This document shows positions 1-10,799 of a DNA stretch of 62,770 nucleotides, piece by piece. The translations under genes were made by a program, and so were the position numbers. Below the pieces are notes generated by a model. That model had not been told where the DNA came from and did no database searches. It worked only from the letters and a program-made list of their open reading frames with translations. The stretch lies in the NCBI GenBank assembly GCA_049999725.1, contig JBNGIS010017054.1, positions 1-62,770 on the forward strand. Direction: 5' to 3'. Numbering within the stretch: position 1 is the stretch's first letter; each line of letters opens with the position of its first letter. This DNA comes from Haplomitrium mnioides (lineage: Eukaryota; Marchantiophyta; Haplomitriopsida; Calobryales).

Positions 1-47
1 TTGATTATCTTTGATTGACTTTTTTTTCTTTTCTTTGAACAAATCTA
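1..47. repeat. 47-bp direct repeat, copy 1
   Basis: The first 47 bases recur exactly at 1,061-1,107; the sequences then diverge completely. The repeat is pyrimidine-rich (a T8 run followed by CTTTTCTTTG). It is far too long for a retrotransposon target duplication, and the window edge cuts off whatever lies to the left, so its origin is open. Confidence 0.9.
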
Positions 48-1060
48 GTTTAGAGGCCGGCTGGCCTTGGATAATTAGGTTAGTTTTGCTATTTTTATTT
101 GTTTTTTCCTTTTGTACTTTTCATACTTTTTAGATTTTTATTTTTATCCATTACTCCTATTACCTACAAAACTATATTGTTCTCTCCTATAAATACAATA
201 AAAACTTTCTAAATTATTTTTACATTTTTATTTTTATTTATTTTCATAAAGCTGAAGCCGATTCATCCTCTTCCAACCTGACACCATGCTTCTTCCTCCA
301 TAGGGTCTTCATATAACAAGGCAGCCACTCATGTTGCTATCAGGTCCATAAAATTTTTATCATTTAATTTTGTCGATTTTCCTTCAATACAGAGCCTTTA
401 ATGCTGTACTCCATTGGACAAGAGGGTTAATTCTCAACTTTTCTGTGATCTACCCTCACTGGGCCTCCACATCGACTCCAACAAAGCACTACAACATTCT
501 ACGCTTGTTCGAGGCCGACTTACATTGTATCCTCTTTGTTCCTCGCCTATGACACGTTGAAGCTGTCTACCCCTCCTAATCTTCGACAACAACATCTATC
601 ATGAACTATCCAACACATGAGACAACACCAGTGTTTATACCAATTCTTCTTCAACACTAGAGTATACAAACCCTTGTACTTGACTCTTTCATCATATCTT
701 CTTTCGTTCATTTCTAACATTGAAGGATAAGAATCCAAGCTTACCACCTTCCAATGTTCTCAATTTCAAGTATTACCTTGCTATTGTTTTGGTTCTCTAC
801 TATCCCTCGCGACAAGAGCACTATCTAAACAAGGGAGAGACAAGGTACATGCTACACATACCTGTGCACAAGTTCAACTCACTTGTCCATACAACAACAA
901 AGACTCAGCCACAAACACTTTCAGTGAAATATACCTTCACACAGAAGACTACACATAGCTATATCGACATTCAACGGAAGGGTAATGCTACATCTTGCCA
1001 CTAAAGGATCTCTCACTTTATGTTCCAAAACTTCGTAGTTCAATTTTCTCACCCCATCTC
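48..1060 (+). other. degenerate retroelement-like stretch, LTR-like signals, no clear gene
   Basis: No convincing gene. Seen: a TATA-like TATAAATA at 188-195, and TGCTATCAGGTCC at 335-347, which resembles the common Ty1/copia primer-binding site TGGTATCAGAGCC and follows ATAACA. Around 985-1,050 a short + strand reading resembles the copia stretch just before the pre-integrase segment (a VPKLRS-type motif). Read together these suggest debris of another copia element, but no LTR pair supports it. Short open frames here (for example 720-1,004) are not recognised. Confidence 0.3.
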
Positions 1061-1107
1061 TTGATTATCTTTGATTGACTTTTTTTTCTTTTCTTTGAAC
1101 AAATCTA
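1061..1107. repeat. 47-bp direct repeat, copy 2
   Basis: Exact copy of bases 1-47. It lies between the copia-like debris and the unannotated leader of the copia element that begins near 1,694. The 586 bases that follow (1,108-1,693) hold no gene I can support; no 5' LTR or clear primer-binding site was found there. Confidence 0.9.
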
Positions 1108-1693
1108 TCCCTCCCAAGGGACATACTCTTTGAATCTGAAATACTTCTAACACAAAATATAGGTGACTCATACTAACAAGAATCATTGACCCCTATCACC
1201 TCCATAAGCTAAACCCCTATCTGTCCATACCTACAACTGTTGCTCTTTCCTTCTTCACAGAATCAGAATTGCGGAGAGGCACCACAACGATTGGGGACTA
1301 GGCTCACACAAGGAAAGCTCTAAGAGGACACGCTCCAAGCACATAAGAAGTAGTAGAGACAAGCCTATACATGGAAAATTCTTAATTCATTAGCAACATC
1401 AATTTCTTATTTCATTTCTCGATAGCATATACTGGTTGGCTTGCATTTAGTCAATTCTTTCCTGTTTTTCATTTCAATTTTTGATTTTTCCACTTAAAGC
1501 AGAAAACATAGACAAGTACATAGGTCTATGATCGACTGAACTTGGATCGATCACCAATCTGTACCAAGTACGGACAATCACAGCCTTGACCCAGCAGTTG
1601 CACTTGCCAGACAATCTGGTTTATCTTTCTCATTCACAAGTATTCTCAGCAAAACAAAGTATAAACCTACAAATGGCATGTGTAAAATCTCTG

Positions 1694-2590
1694 AAATTCC
1701 AAGCATTGAGATTGGATGGATCCAACTACTAGTCATGGTCACTAGACGTCACAACATATTTGACATCCAAGGGTATTCGTGAAACAATCAACACAGACAA
1801 TGACATCACCCCCTGTGATGCAGCCAGAGCCCTCATCTAATATGACACCACCTGGTGGAACATCTGAGACTCCAATACCTGAACTATAATAGTCCCCACC
1901 TACTATGGGAAGAACTGAAACTCAAATTTGACCATCTGACAAGCATAGCACTCCCTACACCAAGACATGATTGGATTAATATCTGAGTTCAGGACCATGC
2001 ATCCATAGTAAATTACAACAACGAACTATTTCACATTGTCTCACAACTAGCAATCTATGGCCACCCCATGACCAACGAAGAATAGATAGAAAAACTCTAT
2101 CGACTTTTCCTGTGAGCAATCTCATTTTAACATCACAACATCACAATATATGATTTACTCAATACTTTGATTTCATAGCATACATGCTACTAGCTGAAAA
2201 GCATCAACTACTCCTTGTGGAAAATGTGAAGAAAAGACCCCCAAGGTTTGCCGCTCCCTCAGAGAACCCTGATTCACACTTTACATGAACTGGGCTATAC
2301 CCTCAATCTAGAAATAGAAATTTCTCAAGAGGTAGAGGAAGGGGACACTCCACATTTAGGGGGAGCACTACCCGCCAGTCCACCAATCAACCTCCAACTC
2401 CCAATAATAGAGATCAACATAACGAACGTCGCATATCGATGACACCAAAACGCGCTTCACAGCGCATATGGAACAATAAAGGTAGCAAACAATCTCATAG
2501 AGGCAGGCGAACTCATTCTCATTCTTGCCAGCCCTAAGCAACCTTCAATTGATGTGGCACACATGGCCACACCCAGACCACTTGTAGAGT
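1694..2590 (+). pseudogene. copia gag pseudogene with damaged zinc knuckle
   Basis: Encodes the remains of the capsid/nucleocapsid protein that packages retrotransposon RNA. The N-terminal reading shows the copia gag opening ALRLDGSNY-SWSLD near 1,700. Around 1,910-2,140 comes a block with LKFDHL, DWINI-VQDH and ELFHIVSQL, typical of plant copia gag. A Gly/Arg-rich stretch (RGRGRGHSTFRG) near 2,325 leads into a zinc knuckle at 2,553-2,585 reading CGTHGHTQTTC. That keeps the second Cys, the His and the last Cys of CX2CX4HX4C; the first Cys is replaced and a stop precedes the second. Several stops and at least one frameshift. Recognition rests on motif order, not on an alignment. Confidence 0.75.
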
Positions 2591-2649
2591 ACCCACTCAC
2601 GTAGCATGACTATACCAACAGAGTATCAAACCTCACAACCACGAGAGAC

Positions 2650-3040
2650 ATGGCAACTTACTAGAATTGATAGACATGGATGAATATCCACAGTACAATC
2701 TATATCCTGAAAGTCCCATGACTTATTCACCTCTGTGAAACCAGAAAAACAAATCTGTCACAACCTACATTGTAGAGAGTGAATCTTTGCACACCATATT
2801 ATAAGACCAAAAATACTTCTCATCGATCAAACCTTCTTCCAGGCCTATGACAACGACTACCAGCCACAATCAAATTGAAGGACATGGTCCAACAACCATA
2901 CTATTTCCAAATGGAACTAGATTGGACATCAAATTTGTACTTAATGCACCTACAGCAACCAAGAGCCTCATCAGTTTCAAAGATATATGACAAAACAATT
3001 TTCACATTCAAACCGATTCTTTTTAGGACACTGAAGTCCT
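2650..3040 (+). pseudogene. copia aspartic protease pseudogene
   Basis: The protease cuts the Gag-Pol precursor. Near 2,767 the expected catalytic loop IVDSG is IVESES, so the catalytic Asp is replaced by Glu and the Gly is lost. Downstream are the family's flanking motifs: GHGPTTILFPNGT near 2,880-2,920 and LNAPTATKSLISFKDI ending near 2,990. This order is standard between copia gag and the pre-integrase segment. Stops interrupt it. Certainly inactive. Confidence 0.7.
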
Positions 3041-3960
3041 CCATATTATGAGTCCAACAATAGCAAGCTTTAACATACGTGAATCCTTCTCACTATCACC
3101 ACTTGGACTGTACACTACCAAAATATGCTCATATCATGTCTCCACGAAACCGGTCTCCAGAGCTCTCACATGGCACAACTGCCTAGGGTATCCAAGCCAA
3201 GACATGTTCTATCACATCAAAAATAATACCAAAGGCATACCACATAACATGCACCTACTGCCATTGGATGCCCTATACTTAGCATGCGCATAAAGCAAAC
3301 TAAGAACTGCACCTTCTCACGACAAAAAAACAATCATGATTCCTCGAAAGAATCCACGCTGATGTCTGTGGACCTATCCACCCACCTTTGTGACCATTCT
3401 GATACTTCCTTATCACCATAGATGCATCATCCAAATGGTCAAAAGTTTCTCTTCTCACAACCAAAAACATGGTCTTCTTGAAGGTGTTGTCCCAAATCTT
3501 GAAACTCTCAACACAATTCCTTGATTATCCAATCAGAAATCTAAGAGTGGACAATGCCAGAGAATTCTCCTCACAAACTTTTGACAATTATTGCACATCT
3601 GCTGGCATAGACATACAATATACAATTCCACATATACACTTTCAAAATGGCATTACAGAATCTACTATTAAGAGAATACAACTCATAGCAAGACCATTAC
3701 TTCTGAATTCAAACCTCCCCAGCACTGTCTAGGGACATGTAGTCATACACACAACATCTCTATTGCGTTACAAACCATCTACATTCAATCAGAATCCCTT
3801 ACACCAACTTGCCATAGGAATTTTGGTAGATATATCACATCTACGCACATTTGGCTGCCTTGTCCTTGTCCCAATCTTAGGACCACACCAAACAAATATG
3901 GGACCACAATGTCAAAAAGGCATATATATTGGTTTTAAATCTCCTTCTATCATTTGATAT
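3041..3960 (+). pseudogene. copia pre-integrase and integrase pseudogene
   Basis: Integrase inserts the cDNA into the genome. The pre-integrase segment shows LTWHNCLGYPSQDMF near 3,168-3,210, the usual WHxRLGHPS block. The core follows: first acidic residue in IHADVCGP near 3,357, second in RVDNAREFSS near 3,546, and the Glu in FQNGITEST near 3,645, so the D-D-E triad can be read. The segment after the core (SHLRTFGCLVLVPI, GIYIGFKSPSII) is characteristic of plant copia integrases. A frame change lies near 3,295-3,340. A TGG to TAG-type stop at about 3,730 sits where related proteins have Trp, and a stop follows SII at 3,955. Confidence 0.85.
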
Positions 3961-4528
3961 CTTGAACCCTAAGTCTCGATTCACAGACTGTCCATTCTTT
4001 GAAAAATCTATTCCACATTTGACACAAGAGGACAAAGTTATACAACTCAAACTTGAGGACAACTTAATATGACACCAACACTTGCCATTAGACTTCGACC
4101 AACAAAACGAACAATTCGATGCCAAAGTCAGACGACTCCTCCATTTACAACAAACATTAATCAAAATGCTTGATGCATTTAACAATGCAGCTAGCATCAC
4201 CAAATCACATATTGAAGTTGCCAATGCACCAGCACGACTTCAAAAAGTTGACACACGTGCCACTTAAATACAGCCTAAAGCAAAGCATGGTAGACCTAAA
4301 GGCTCAAAGAATAAGTCAAAATCACCAACATCATTGCACATTGCAACAGACAACGACGAAATAGCAATTGACTATTCCCATACCAGTCAAATATGGGGCA
4401 TAACCCATACCACTATGGATAATTTATTTGCATTCTCTATATCACAGCTAATAGACAAAGATACACCTGATCCTTTATCTGTACAAGCAGCACAATCAAG
4501 AACCGATTGGCCCCAATAGAAGAAGGTA
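3961..4528 (+). pseudogene. copia integrase-RT linker remnant
   Basis: Continuation of pol between the integrase core and RT. Two blocks keep the recognisable plant-copia linker: about 4,082-4,255 (LHLQQT, LDAFNNAASITKSHIEVANAPARL) and about 4,334-4,519 (IAIDYSHT, DNLFAFSISQLIDKD). A Lys-rich stretch after 4,280 corresponds to the usual basic GRPKGSKNK region. The reading frame shifts between blocks. The linker has no enzymatic role of its own. Confidence 0.6.
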
Positions 4529-4909
4529 ATGAATTTGGAACTTGACTCTCTCACACAACGACAAGCATTTAGATCTGTTATGCCAACACTTTCCGACATG
4601 CATGTGACAGATTATAGATTTATTTTTGTCCGCAAATACAATGCCAAAGGTGATGTCACACGATACAAGGCAAGGTTAGTGGCCAAAGTATACACTCAAA
4701 TCCCTGGACGTGATTATGACCTCACATACTCACCTGTCATGGACACTATAACTTACATATACATGATAGCATTTGCTATTCAACACCATCTTACCATGCA
4801 CATCATGGACGTCATCACTGCCTACTTATGTGGCACTCTAGACACCCAGATTTTTATGAAGATACCCCTCGAACTCATATCAAGAATGATATTTCACAAT
4901 CATGGGTAG
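4529..4909 (+). pseudogene. copia RT, N-terminal half
   Basis: First half of the reverse transcriptase. Visible motifs are YNAKGDVTRYKARLVAK (family KxDGxVxRYKARLVAKG), a degenerate GRDYDLTYSPV block (usual DYxETFSPV), and MDVITAYLCGTLDTQIFMKIP (usual MDVxTAFLNGxLxExIYMxQP), which holds the first catalytic Asp. The frame then runs straight into the 36-bp tandem repeat at 4,926. The RT resumes after 5,790, so the minisatellite occupies the spot between the MKIP block and the YGLKQS block. Confidence 0.9.
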
Positions 4910-4925
4910 GAAAACCACAATGTAT

Positions 4926-5722
4926 ATGGACCTTTTGTCTCTCATAGCTCACATACTAAGATTGGACCTTTTGTCTCTCATGACCCACATACTGAGATTG
5001 GACCTTTTGTCACTCATGGCCCACATACTGAGATTGGACCTTTTGTCTCTCATGGCTCACATATTGAGATTGGACCTTTTGTCTCTCATGGNNNNNNNNN
5101 NNNNNNNNNNNNNNNNNNNNNNNNNNNNNNNNNNNNNNNNNNNNNNNNNNNNNNNNNNNNNNNNNNNNNNNNNNNNNNNNNNNNNNNNNNNGCCCACATA
5201 TTGAGATTGGACCTTTTGTCTCTCATGGCCCACATACTGAGATTGGACCTTTTGTCTCTCATGGCCCACATACTGAGATTGGACCTTTTGTCTCTCGTGG
5301 CTTAAATTCTAAGGTTAGACCTTTTGTCCCTTATGATATGCACTTTAAAAATAGACCTTTAGTCCACATAGGCAGAATGATTCAGAATGGACCTTTTGTC
5401 CACAACAACCTCAATCTGAGAAAATGACCTTTTGTTCTCAATGGCCAATAAATGAAAGGACATGTTGTTCGAAAAAGACCCCTACCAATCCAGAAAAGAC
5501 CTTTAGTCCTCATATCAAAAAGACAATTCCAAATGATGGAAAACAAGTTGCATAATGATTTCAAACGACCTTTAGTCCAGCCAGCGCATTCACTGAGCAA
5601 GGAGCATTTTAAAGGACCTTTAGTCCAACCAACCAATATGTTGAGCACACACCGTTGCAAAGGACCTTTAGTCCCACATACATACAAGTTGTGTGAGCAA
5701 CAATAGAGTGGACTTTTTATCC
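4926..5722 (+). repeat. 36-bp minisatellite with GGACCTTTTGTCC core, inside the RT
   Basis: From 4,926 to about 5,320 a 36-bp unit repeats in tandem and in phase with the reading frame (12 codons). Each unit holds GGACCTTTTGTC followed by TCTCATGGCCCACATACTGAGATT. From 5,300 to 5,722 the spacer decays and its length varies, but the core persists as GACCTTTTGTCC or GACCTTTAGTCC, roughly every 30-60 bp. The core is a short inverted repeat (GGAC/GTCC around CTTTT). Because an assembly gap lies inside, the true copy number is unknown. Confidence 0.92.
5092..5191. other. assembly gap (100 N)
   Basis: Exactly 100 N, a common placeholder length for a gap of unknown size. Both edges lie inside the 36-bp repeat, so the assembly probably collapsed on the tandem array. 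Confidence 0.99.
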
Positions 5723-5769
5723 CCCATCATCAAACTATACCACATGAAAATGTGAAGTTGGCAAAGCAT

Positions 5770-6100
5770 TCTATTAATGCATCTAGATCACTAATCAACC
5801 ATTCAGGCACACAAATGGCAGTTCAAGTCATGAGATTGATATATGGGCTCAAACAGAGTGGCAAAAGTTGGTACCAAAGATTCAAATAAGAGATGATGAC
5901 ACTGAATTTTACAAATGATGACATTGTTCCATGCTTGTTCATGAAACATCAAGGCTCTGAATACATCATAGTTGCACTTTATATAGACGACATAAATATT
6001 TTTGGCACAAAAACTCTAGCTGCTAGCACAATTGCTAAACTGAAAGAAATATTTAAAATGTGAGACATCGGAGAACCTAATCTCTGTCTCGACATCTAGT
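5770..6100 (+). pseudogene. copia RT, C-terminal half
   Basis: Second half of the RT. RLIYGLKQSGKSWYQRF near 5,830-5,885 is the usual SLYGLKQSPRxWY block. ALYIDDINIFG near 5,975-6,003 carries the catalytic pair in the copia form YIDD. Both Asp codons are intact, but in-frame stops follow the WYQRFK block and near 6,062. Nothing recognisable as RT lies between 5,722 and about 5,790. Confidence 0.9.
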
Positions 6101-6229
6101 TTGAGCATCTGCATAATGGGATTCTGATCCACTAGTCCACATGTACGGTCAAGATTCTCAAACAATTCAATATGGACAATGCTCATCCGATGAGCACTCC
6201 CATGGAAATGAGATCCTCAAACCCAACCA

Positions 6230-6955
6230 AGGATATGTTTGGAAAATGAAAAGACCATGAGCAAACTCTGGGATCAGAAAAACCATATCTTTCCGCAATA
6301 GGAGCACTCATGTACCTTGCAAATCAGACTAGACTTGATGTATCTTTTGAAGTGAACATAATCGCAAGGCACAGCTCCCAGCCTACCATTCGTTACTAGA
6401 ATGAACTCAAACGCATTTCACATACCTGAAAGGTACTAAAGACATGGGACTCTTCTTCCCCATAAATGCACCGAATGATATTGTTGATTATGCCGATGCT
6501 GGATTTTTATCTGATCTTGATGACACAAAGTCTCAAACATGATACGTCTTTCTTATAGGAAGCACTGCTATCTCATGAAAAAGCACCAAACAGACCTTTA
6601 AAACTACCTCGACTAACCATGCTGAAATCATAGCACTCTGTGAGGCTAGTAGAAAATGTATATGACTTCGATAACTCATTGATCATATCAACATCAATAC
6701 GAGCCAACCTCTACTTCAGTCCCTTACAATAATATATGAGGACAATCGACCATGCGTTAACCAAATTGCTCAAGGTTTTATCAAGAGCAACAGGATTACG
6801 TACATTTCCCCTAAATTCTTTTACATCCATGAGCAACACGGTGACAAAATAAATGTCCAATGGATAGCAAGTAAAGATAATAGAGCATATATCTTCACCA
6901 AACCACTTCCACTTGCTTTGCACATTGCACATACTCAAGGGCTTGGTTTGCAAAG
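6230..6955 (+). pseudogene. copia RNase H pseudogene
   Basis: RNase H removes the RNA strand during reverse transcription. The connection block PYLSAIGALMYLANQTRLDVSF lies near 6,285-6,350. The RNase H core follows: VDYADAGFLSDLDDTKSQT near 6,484, STNHAEIIALCEASRKCI near 6,612 and IYEDNRPCVNQIAQGFIK near 6,733. The C-terminal SPKFFYIHEQ and IFTKPLP blocks end near 6,910. These are standard for plant copia elements. Several stops replace conserved residues. Confidence 0.9.
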
Positions 6956-7457
6956 ACTATCTGAATTACACAAAGCAACAAACAATGATTGCTTATATTT
7001 TTTCTCTCTGACTTTTAGTCATGAACATCAAGGATTGCACATTCAATCATTTATTTTGAAAAATATCTAATTTGTCTGAAATGTCATACAAGCAATGACA
7101 AGCAAATATTTTATCAGAAGCTGACATCATTTTTTCAAACAAATTTTCAAGACATAAGAAGAGGACGCAACAATATAACTATGAAGGACACAACAACACC
7201 GTGCAACAATACCACATATTAGCTTTACTTTCAAAGCAACAAATTTTGAAGTTTTTTGACTTTTGTTAAGTACACACACACTCCACACACTATCATCATA
7301 TTTTTTTATTATTACATATCAAATTATGTGGTGGCACTCTTTCCCTCGGAAGAAAGCGGGAGGGTTTTAATGAGACCACGTATAGAAAGGATTTAAACTA
7401 AGGACTTACATAGCATATAGTCCTAAAAGTGGCTGATTATTAGAGGAAGAATCAGCC

Positions 7458-7466
7458 AAGGAGGAG
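7458..7466 (+). other. copia polypurine tract
   Basis: AAGGAGGAG lies directly before the TGTTAT start of the 3' LTR. This is the normal position of the primer for plus-strand DNA synthesis. The 500 bases between the last RNase H block and this tract hold no gene. Confidence 0.8.
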
Positions 7467-7574
7467 TGTTATAGGGATATATATATACCCTATGTAAGTA
7501 GTCATCCATGATCTATTCTATTCATTCATCTTGGAGACTCTCATGTGTATGTGTGTGGCGCTCATACGATAACA
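7467..7574 (+). repeat. copia 3' LTR, 108 bp, TGTTAT...ATAACA
   Basis: Starts right after the purine tract with TGTTAT and ends with ATAACA, a perfect 6-bp terminal inverted repeat with the canonical TG...CA. At 108 bp it is short for a plant LTR but within the range of some copia lineages. No upstream partner was found. The 5 bases that follow (GTAAC) would be the right target duplication. Confidence 0.75.
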
Positions 7575-8190
7575 GTAACCTTTTATAATATGCTCACTTT
7601 ACCTTTTGCACACATGGATGTGCAATTACAAAATAAAGCTTCTTTCTTGCCTGAACTTGAAAATAGAGCTCCAAAATTCATGGAATGCTTCATTTTTTTG
7701 GTTAATGTGTCTTATTATTCCAAACTCACTATGTTGATTTCTATTTTGTTTGGGAATTTTCCTCATATTTTTTAATTTTATTTCTAAAAAATAAGTTTTA
7801 AGAAGCACCATGTCTATGTGCGCATAGAGCTTTTGCAATCAAAATTATTTCTAAGTAACTTGTTCTATCGTATATTTCAATTTTTGAGCTTTAAATGTAA
7901 TAGATGATTAATGCAAGTTTCTTGTGAAAACATACCAAAATTTTAATACTTTTCATCGATTTTGAGATTTCCAATATTTTCATAAAAACTAATAATGTCA
8001 TTTGATTTTGCATAATGAAATTGATTCTTGTTCTATCATATTTGTTAAAACGACAAAAAATGAAGTTAAAACTCACGTAGTTTTTTATTTCAAAAATAAT
8101 CTGGTTTTTTTTGTTTTTAAGGGCAACTGCTACGTTTTTTCCTATTAAAAAAAGTTCATGTATTGAGTAGCTTGTTTATGGCTCAAAGTA
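7575..8190. other. AT-rich non-coding DNA
   Basis: No gene, LTR or tandem repeat recognised. One palindromic CTATGTGCGCATAG lies at about 7,813-7,826, matching the core of the arrays farther right. Open frames here are short and low in complexity. Confidence 0.6.
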
Positions 8191-8199
8191 GTGGTTGTT

Positions 8200-9700
8200 G
8201 AAGGAGAAAAGAGAATGTGATTTTCTTTCAAACTGTGATTTCTAGAGCTACATGGGTCAGATAGGTATGATTTCAATCTTGTTGGAAAGAGGACAACTTA
8301 ACTCAGTGTTTGGTGCTAATACTAGTCCTTGAATCTTAAATGCTATGGCATAGCATGCATATAAAGATAGGGTACTCCTAATTGCTGTCAGATAAAAGAA
8401 GATAAGAACTTCAAAGCAAGGGTTAGGATGGAAAGCAAGAAAGGAAGGAAATGAGGATTGGGTATAGAGTGCCTCATTTTAAGGCTAAAGAGGTTGATTG
8501 CTCTAGAAAAAGAAAGCAACGGGCTATGGGGGAGAGAGTTTTGGTGACAATTCACTTGAAGGAGGTGTACTCGTTCAGGAGGATAATCAAGAGTGGAGGT
8601 GGCTTGAAAAGGTGCTGAGAATTAGTGGACAAAAGGCTCTAGAGGTTCAAGTTATTTGGGTAGACTCATTCTCGAAGGTAGCCAACATTCGGAGGTGGAC
8701 CGATACTTGGAGGAGAGGAGAATGCTTTCAGTTTGTATTTCGTGAGAGGCAGCCAAGGTGGGGTTTTGGTGTCATCTTTGCTTTGGTTTGTGCAGGAAAT
8801 TAATCCAAGGATCACTAGGAGATAGCTGATGGCTCACATTCAAATGAAGGAAGGGGAGGAGTGACCGCATTTGTGCCTGCGTACTGCAAGGAAGATCCAA
8901 CCAAGGCTTCAAGTGGAGTGGGTGGGCTAGCAATCGAGAAGGTTGTCTTCCTAAGGTGGAAGTAAATCCAAGACTTCTAGCAATTGAAGCAGATAAACTA
9001 TCTGAACATAGTGCGTGAGTGGAGGAAGGAAGTGTGAAATATCGCAAGGTAGTTATGGTGGTGTTGGAGTGTTTGTGGGAAGTTGATAACCTGTGATTAT
9101 GTTGTATTGCATTTATAGATATTTAGTACAGATACTGCAAAATAGGAAAAGATTGTGGTGAGGGATAGAGAGAAGGATAGGCAGGCTTGTACATACATTG
9201 AAAGGTCAATAGATTAACTTCAGAATTTGGTTTACCCTTGCTGGTCTAATGAGCATTAAATCAGACTCTTGACTTGTTCAAGTGTTGGAGTATCTGACTC
9301 TGTTAGACTTTGAGATAGGAGAAACATACATTGAATTCTTATAAGTTAGAGTTGTAGGCTACTTAGAAGAACGAAAGGCTCTCTAACCGACCGGAACTCT
9401 ATCCACCTCTCTTCATGGCATTGTATATTTGACGTCTTGGAATCATATCATAAGCAAGAAGTATTGACATGCTACAAAAATCGATCAGTGTGGGTCTGGT
9501 TTGACTGGGTGTTGTGGGTGAAGAAGAACGCAAGTCTGTGGTTGTTTGGGGGTGTCGTTGAGTGTGTAAGACGGAGAGTGAAGTATAGGTTTTTTAATAC
9601 ACAAAAATGAGACCAACGGTTTTGGGGCTGTCTCATTAAAGAGCCTTGTAATCCTTTGTCACCCCTTCTCTCCAAAGTTGCACCTTTGGGTGTTAAGAAA
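8200..9700 (+). mobile_element. diverged LTR fragment of the element 2 / solo-LTR superfamily
   Basis: From about 8,540 the text follows the 3' part of the element 2 LTR and the middle of the solo LTR (read on the - strand). Shared tracts include 'gtgctgagaat', 'ggctctagagg', 'ggaggtggac', 'gtatttcgtgag', 'cagccaagg' and 'aaggtggaagtaaat', in the same order. Near 9,600-9,690 the end matches the element 2 LTR end (ATTAAAGAGCCTTGTAATCC, then a match to GGCACCTATGAAGG). Neither terminus nor a target duplication could be fixed. The open frames inside (8,612-9,047) are not genes. Confidence 0.6.
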
Positions 9701-9711
9701 GGAGAAGGAGA

Positions 9712-9713
<2 letters not shown>

Positions 9714-9749
<36 letters not shown>
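9714..9749. repeat. (GA)n microsatellite
   Basis: About 18 uninterrupted GA repeats, preceded by an imperfect GGAGAA tract. It creates Ser/Leu and Arg/Glu low-complexity open frames on both strands that are not genes. Confidence 0.97.
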
Positions 9750-10479
9750 CATGACACTTCTTCAAAACATTCAAAAAGAGCTAAAGTCAAGATTCCACCT
9801 TCCCTATTCTGTTTAGCACTCAATTTAGATCTGAACTTTGTTTCCAAATCTAATCTTAGATCCAAATAGCCACCACACCCTAGAACAAAAACTCACAATA
9901 TATCCCACAAGGCACTAATAATTTCTGCACTCTATCTTTATTACATAGCCTGATTTTGCATATTCATATTTGGTTTTCTAATTTTTCTATGGCAACTATA
10001 AAACCATATCTACATTATTTGTTGCAGTCTGTCTCTTACCTTGGCTGGGAATCCTCACCCTCATAATAAAAAAATTGAAATGCATACAACTCAAACATAC
10101 ATGCTACTCCAACCCTCTACTCACCCTCATCTACAAAATTTGAAATTGCACCAATTTAGTCATCTAGTCCCCAACTCTGAATTTTCAAGGCAGATCGAGC
10201 TCCCTACTTACTCACCCCTACTTAGATAGATTTTTTCTATTCCTAAAGGGTGCACATTTGACTCCCTCACCAGCGAGATGGCCCTCTTAGCCATTGGTCA
10301 CTCCCTTCACAACCCTTATCGCTCCTTATGCTTTGATGCCCATCCCTTTGGACAGATCCTTACATCTCCAAGCAAGCATGCAGCTAATATACATTTGAAA
10401 ATCAACAACCCATCTGAAGTCACATCCCCCTAGGGTATGAGAGAGATGAGAATCCTCCCCAAACTTGAAACATGGAAAT
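9750..10479. other. no recognisable feature
   Basis: AT-rich DNA with scattered short open frames (for example 10,041-10,229) that show no family motif and no conserved context. I see nothing to annotate. Confidence 0.5.
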
Positions 10480-10640
10480 TCACTTGGAATATATGTGGCT
10501 TATAAGATTGGCATGCTAAAGAAGATCAACTTGCTAGAGAACCACAACTTGTTCACTTGTTGGCCAAAGCTCCAAATTCTCAAGCCCATGCTTGGCTCCT
10601 CTCACTAGCCTATGCACACATTTGATGCCATAATTCCTTC
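10480..10640. repeat. short dispersed repeat A
   Basis: Shares tracts with 15,390-15,600 in the same orientation: GATTGGCATGCTAAAGAAG against GATTGGCACACTAAAGAAG, then a common CTCCTCTCACTAGCCTATG. The copies are diverged. Together with repeat B they suggest old duplicated or LTR-derived DNA. Confidence 0.55.
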
Positions 10641-10799
10641 CCTTGATTTTGGTGTGGGCCAAGGGATGACTTGAGAACCTCATTCTAGTGTGAGAGTCAT
10701 CTCTTGGTCGAAGAAGGCTTTCCTCTCTTGAGGATGCTCATCAACCTTTTTTTGGCTTGAGAATCTCCTCTTTTGAGCACACAAAAAAGCTATACTCCA

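Larger units (their letters stand above)
1694..7574 (+). mobile_element. decayed Ty1/copia retrotransposon, 5' LTR not found
   Basis: Domain order on the + strand is gag, protease, integrase, RT, RNase H, purine tract, 3' LTR, which is the Ty1/copia order (integrase before RT). Every domain has several stops and frame changes, so the copy is dead. The 3' end is well defined: a purine tract at 7,458-7,466 and a 108-bp LTR with matching 6-bp ends. No copy of that LTR lies upstream, so the 5' end is lost or too diverged to see. The RT is split by a minisatellite and the assembly gap. Confidence 0.9.

Noticed and set aside
1-1107. 47-bp repeat as a target-site duplication
   Set aside because: LTR elements make 4-6 bp duplications; 47 bp is far too long.
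5540-5690. GGACCTTTAGTCC as a piece of a grass-type MITE
   Set aside because: The resemblance covers only the short core; no terminal inverted repeats or MITE body are present.
5382-5706. Open frames through the GACCTTTTGTCC repeats on both strands
   Set aside because: Repeat by-products in a spot that interrupts an RT gene.
9472-9865. Ser/Leu-rich and Arg/Glu-rich proteins
   Set aside because: Translations of the (GA)n microsatellite.
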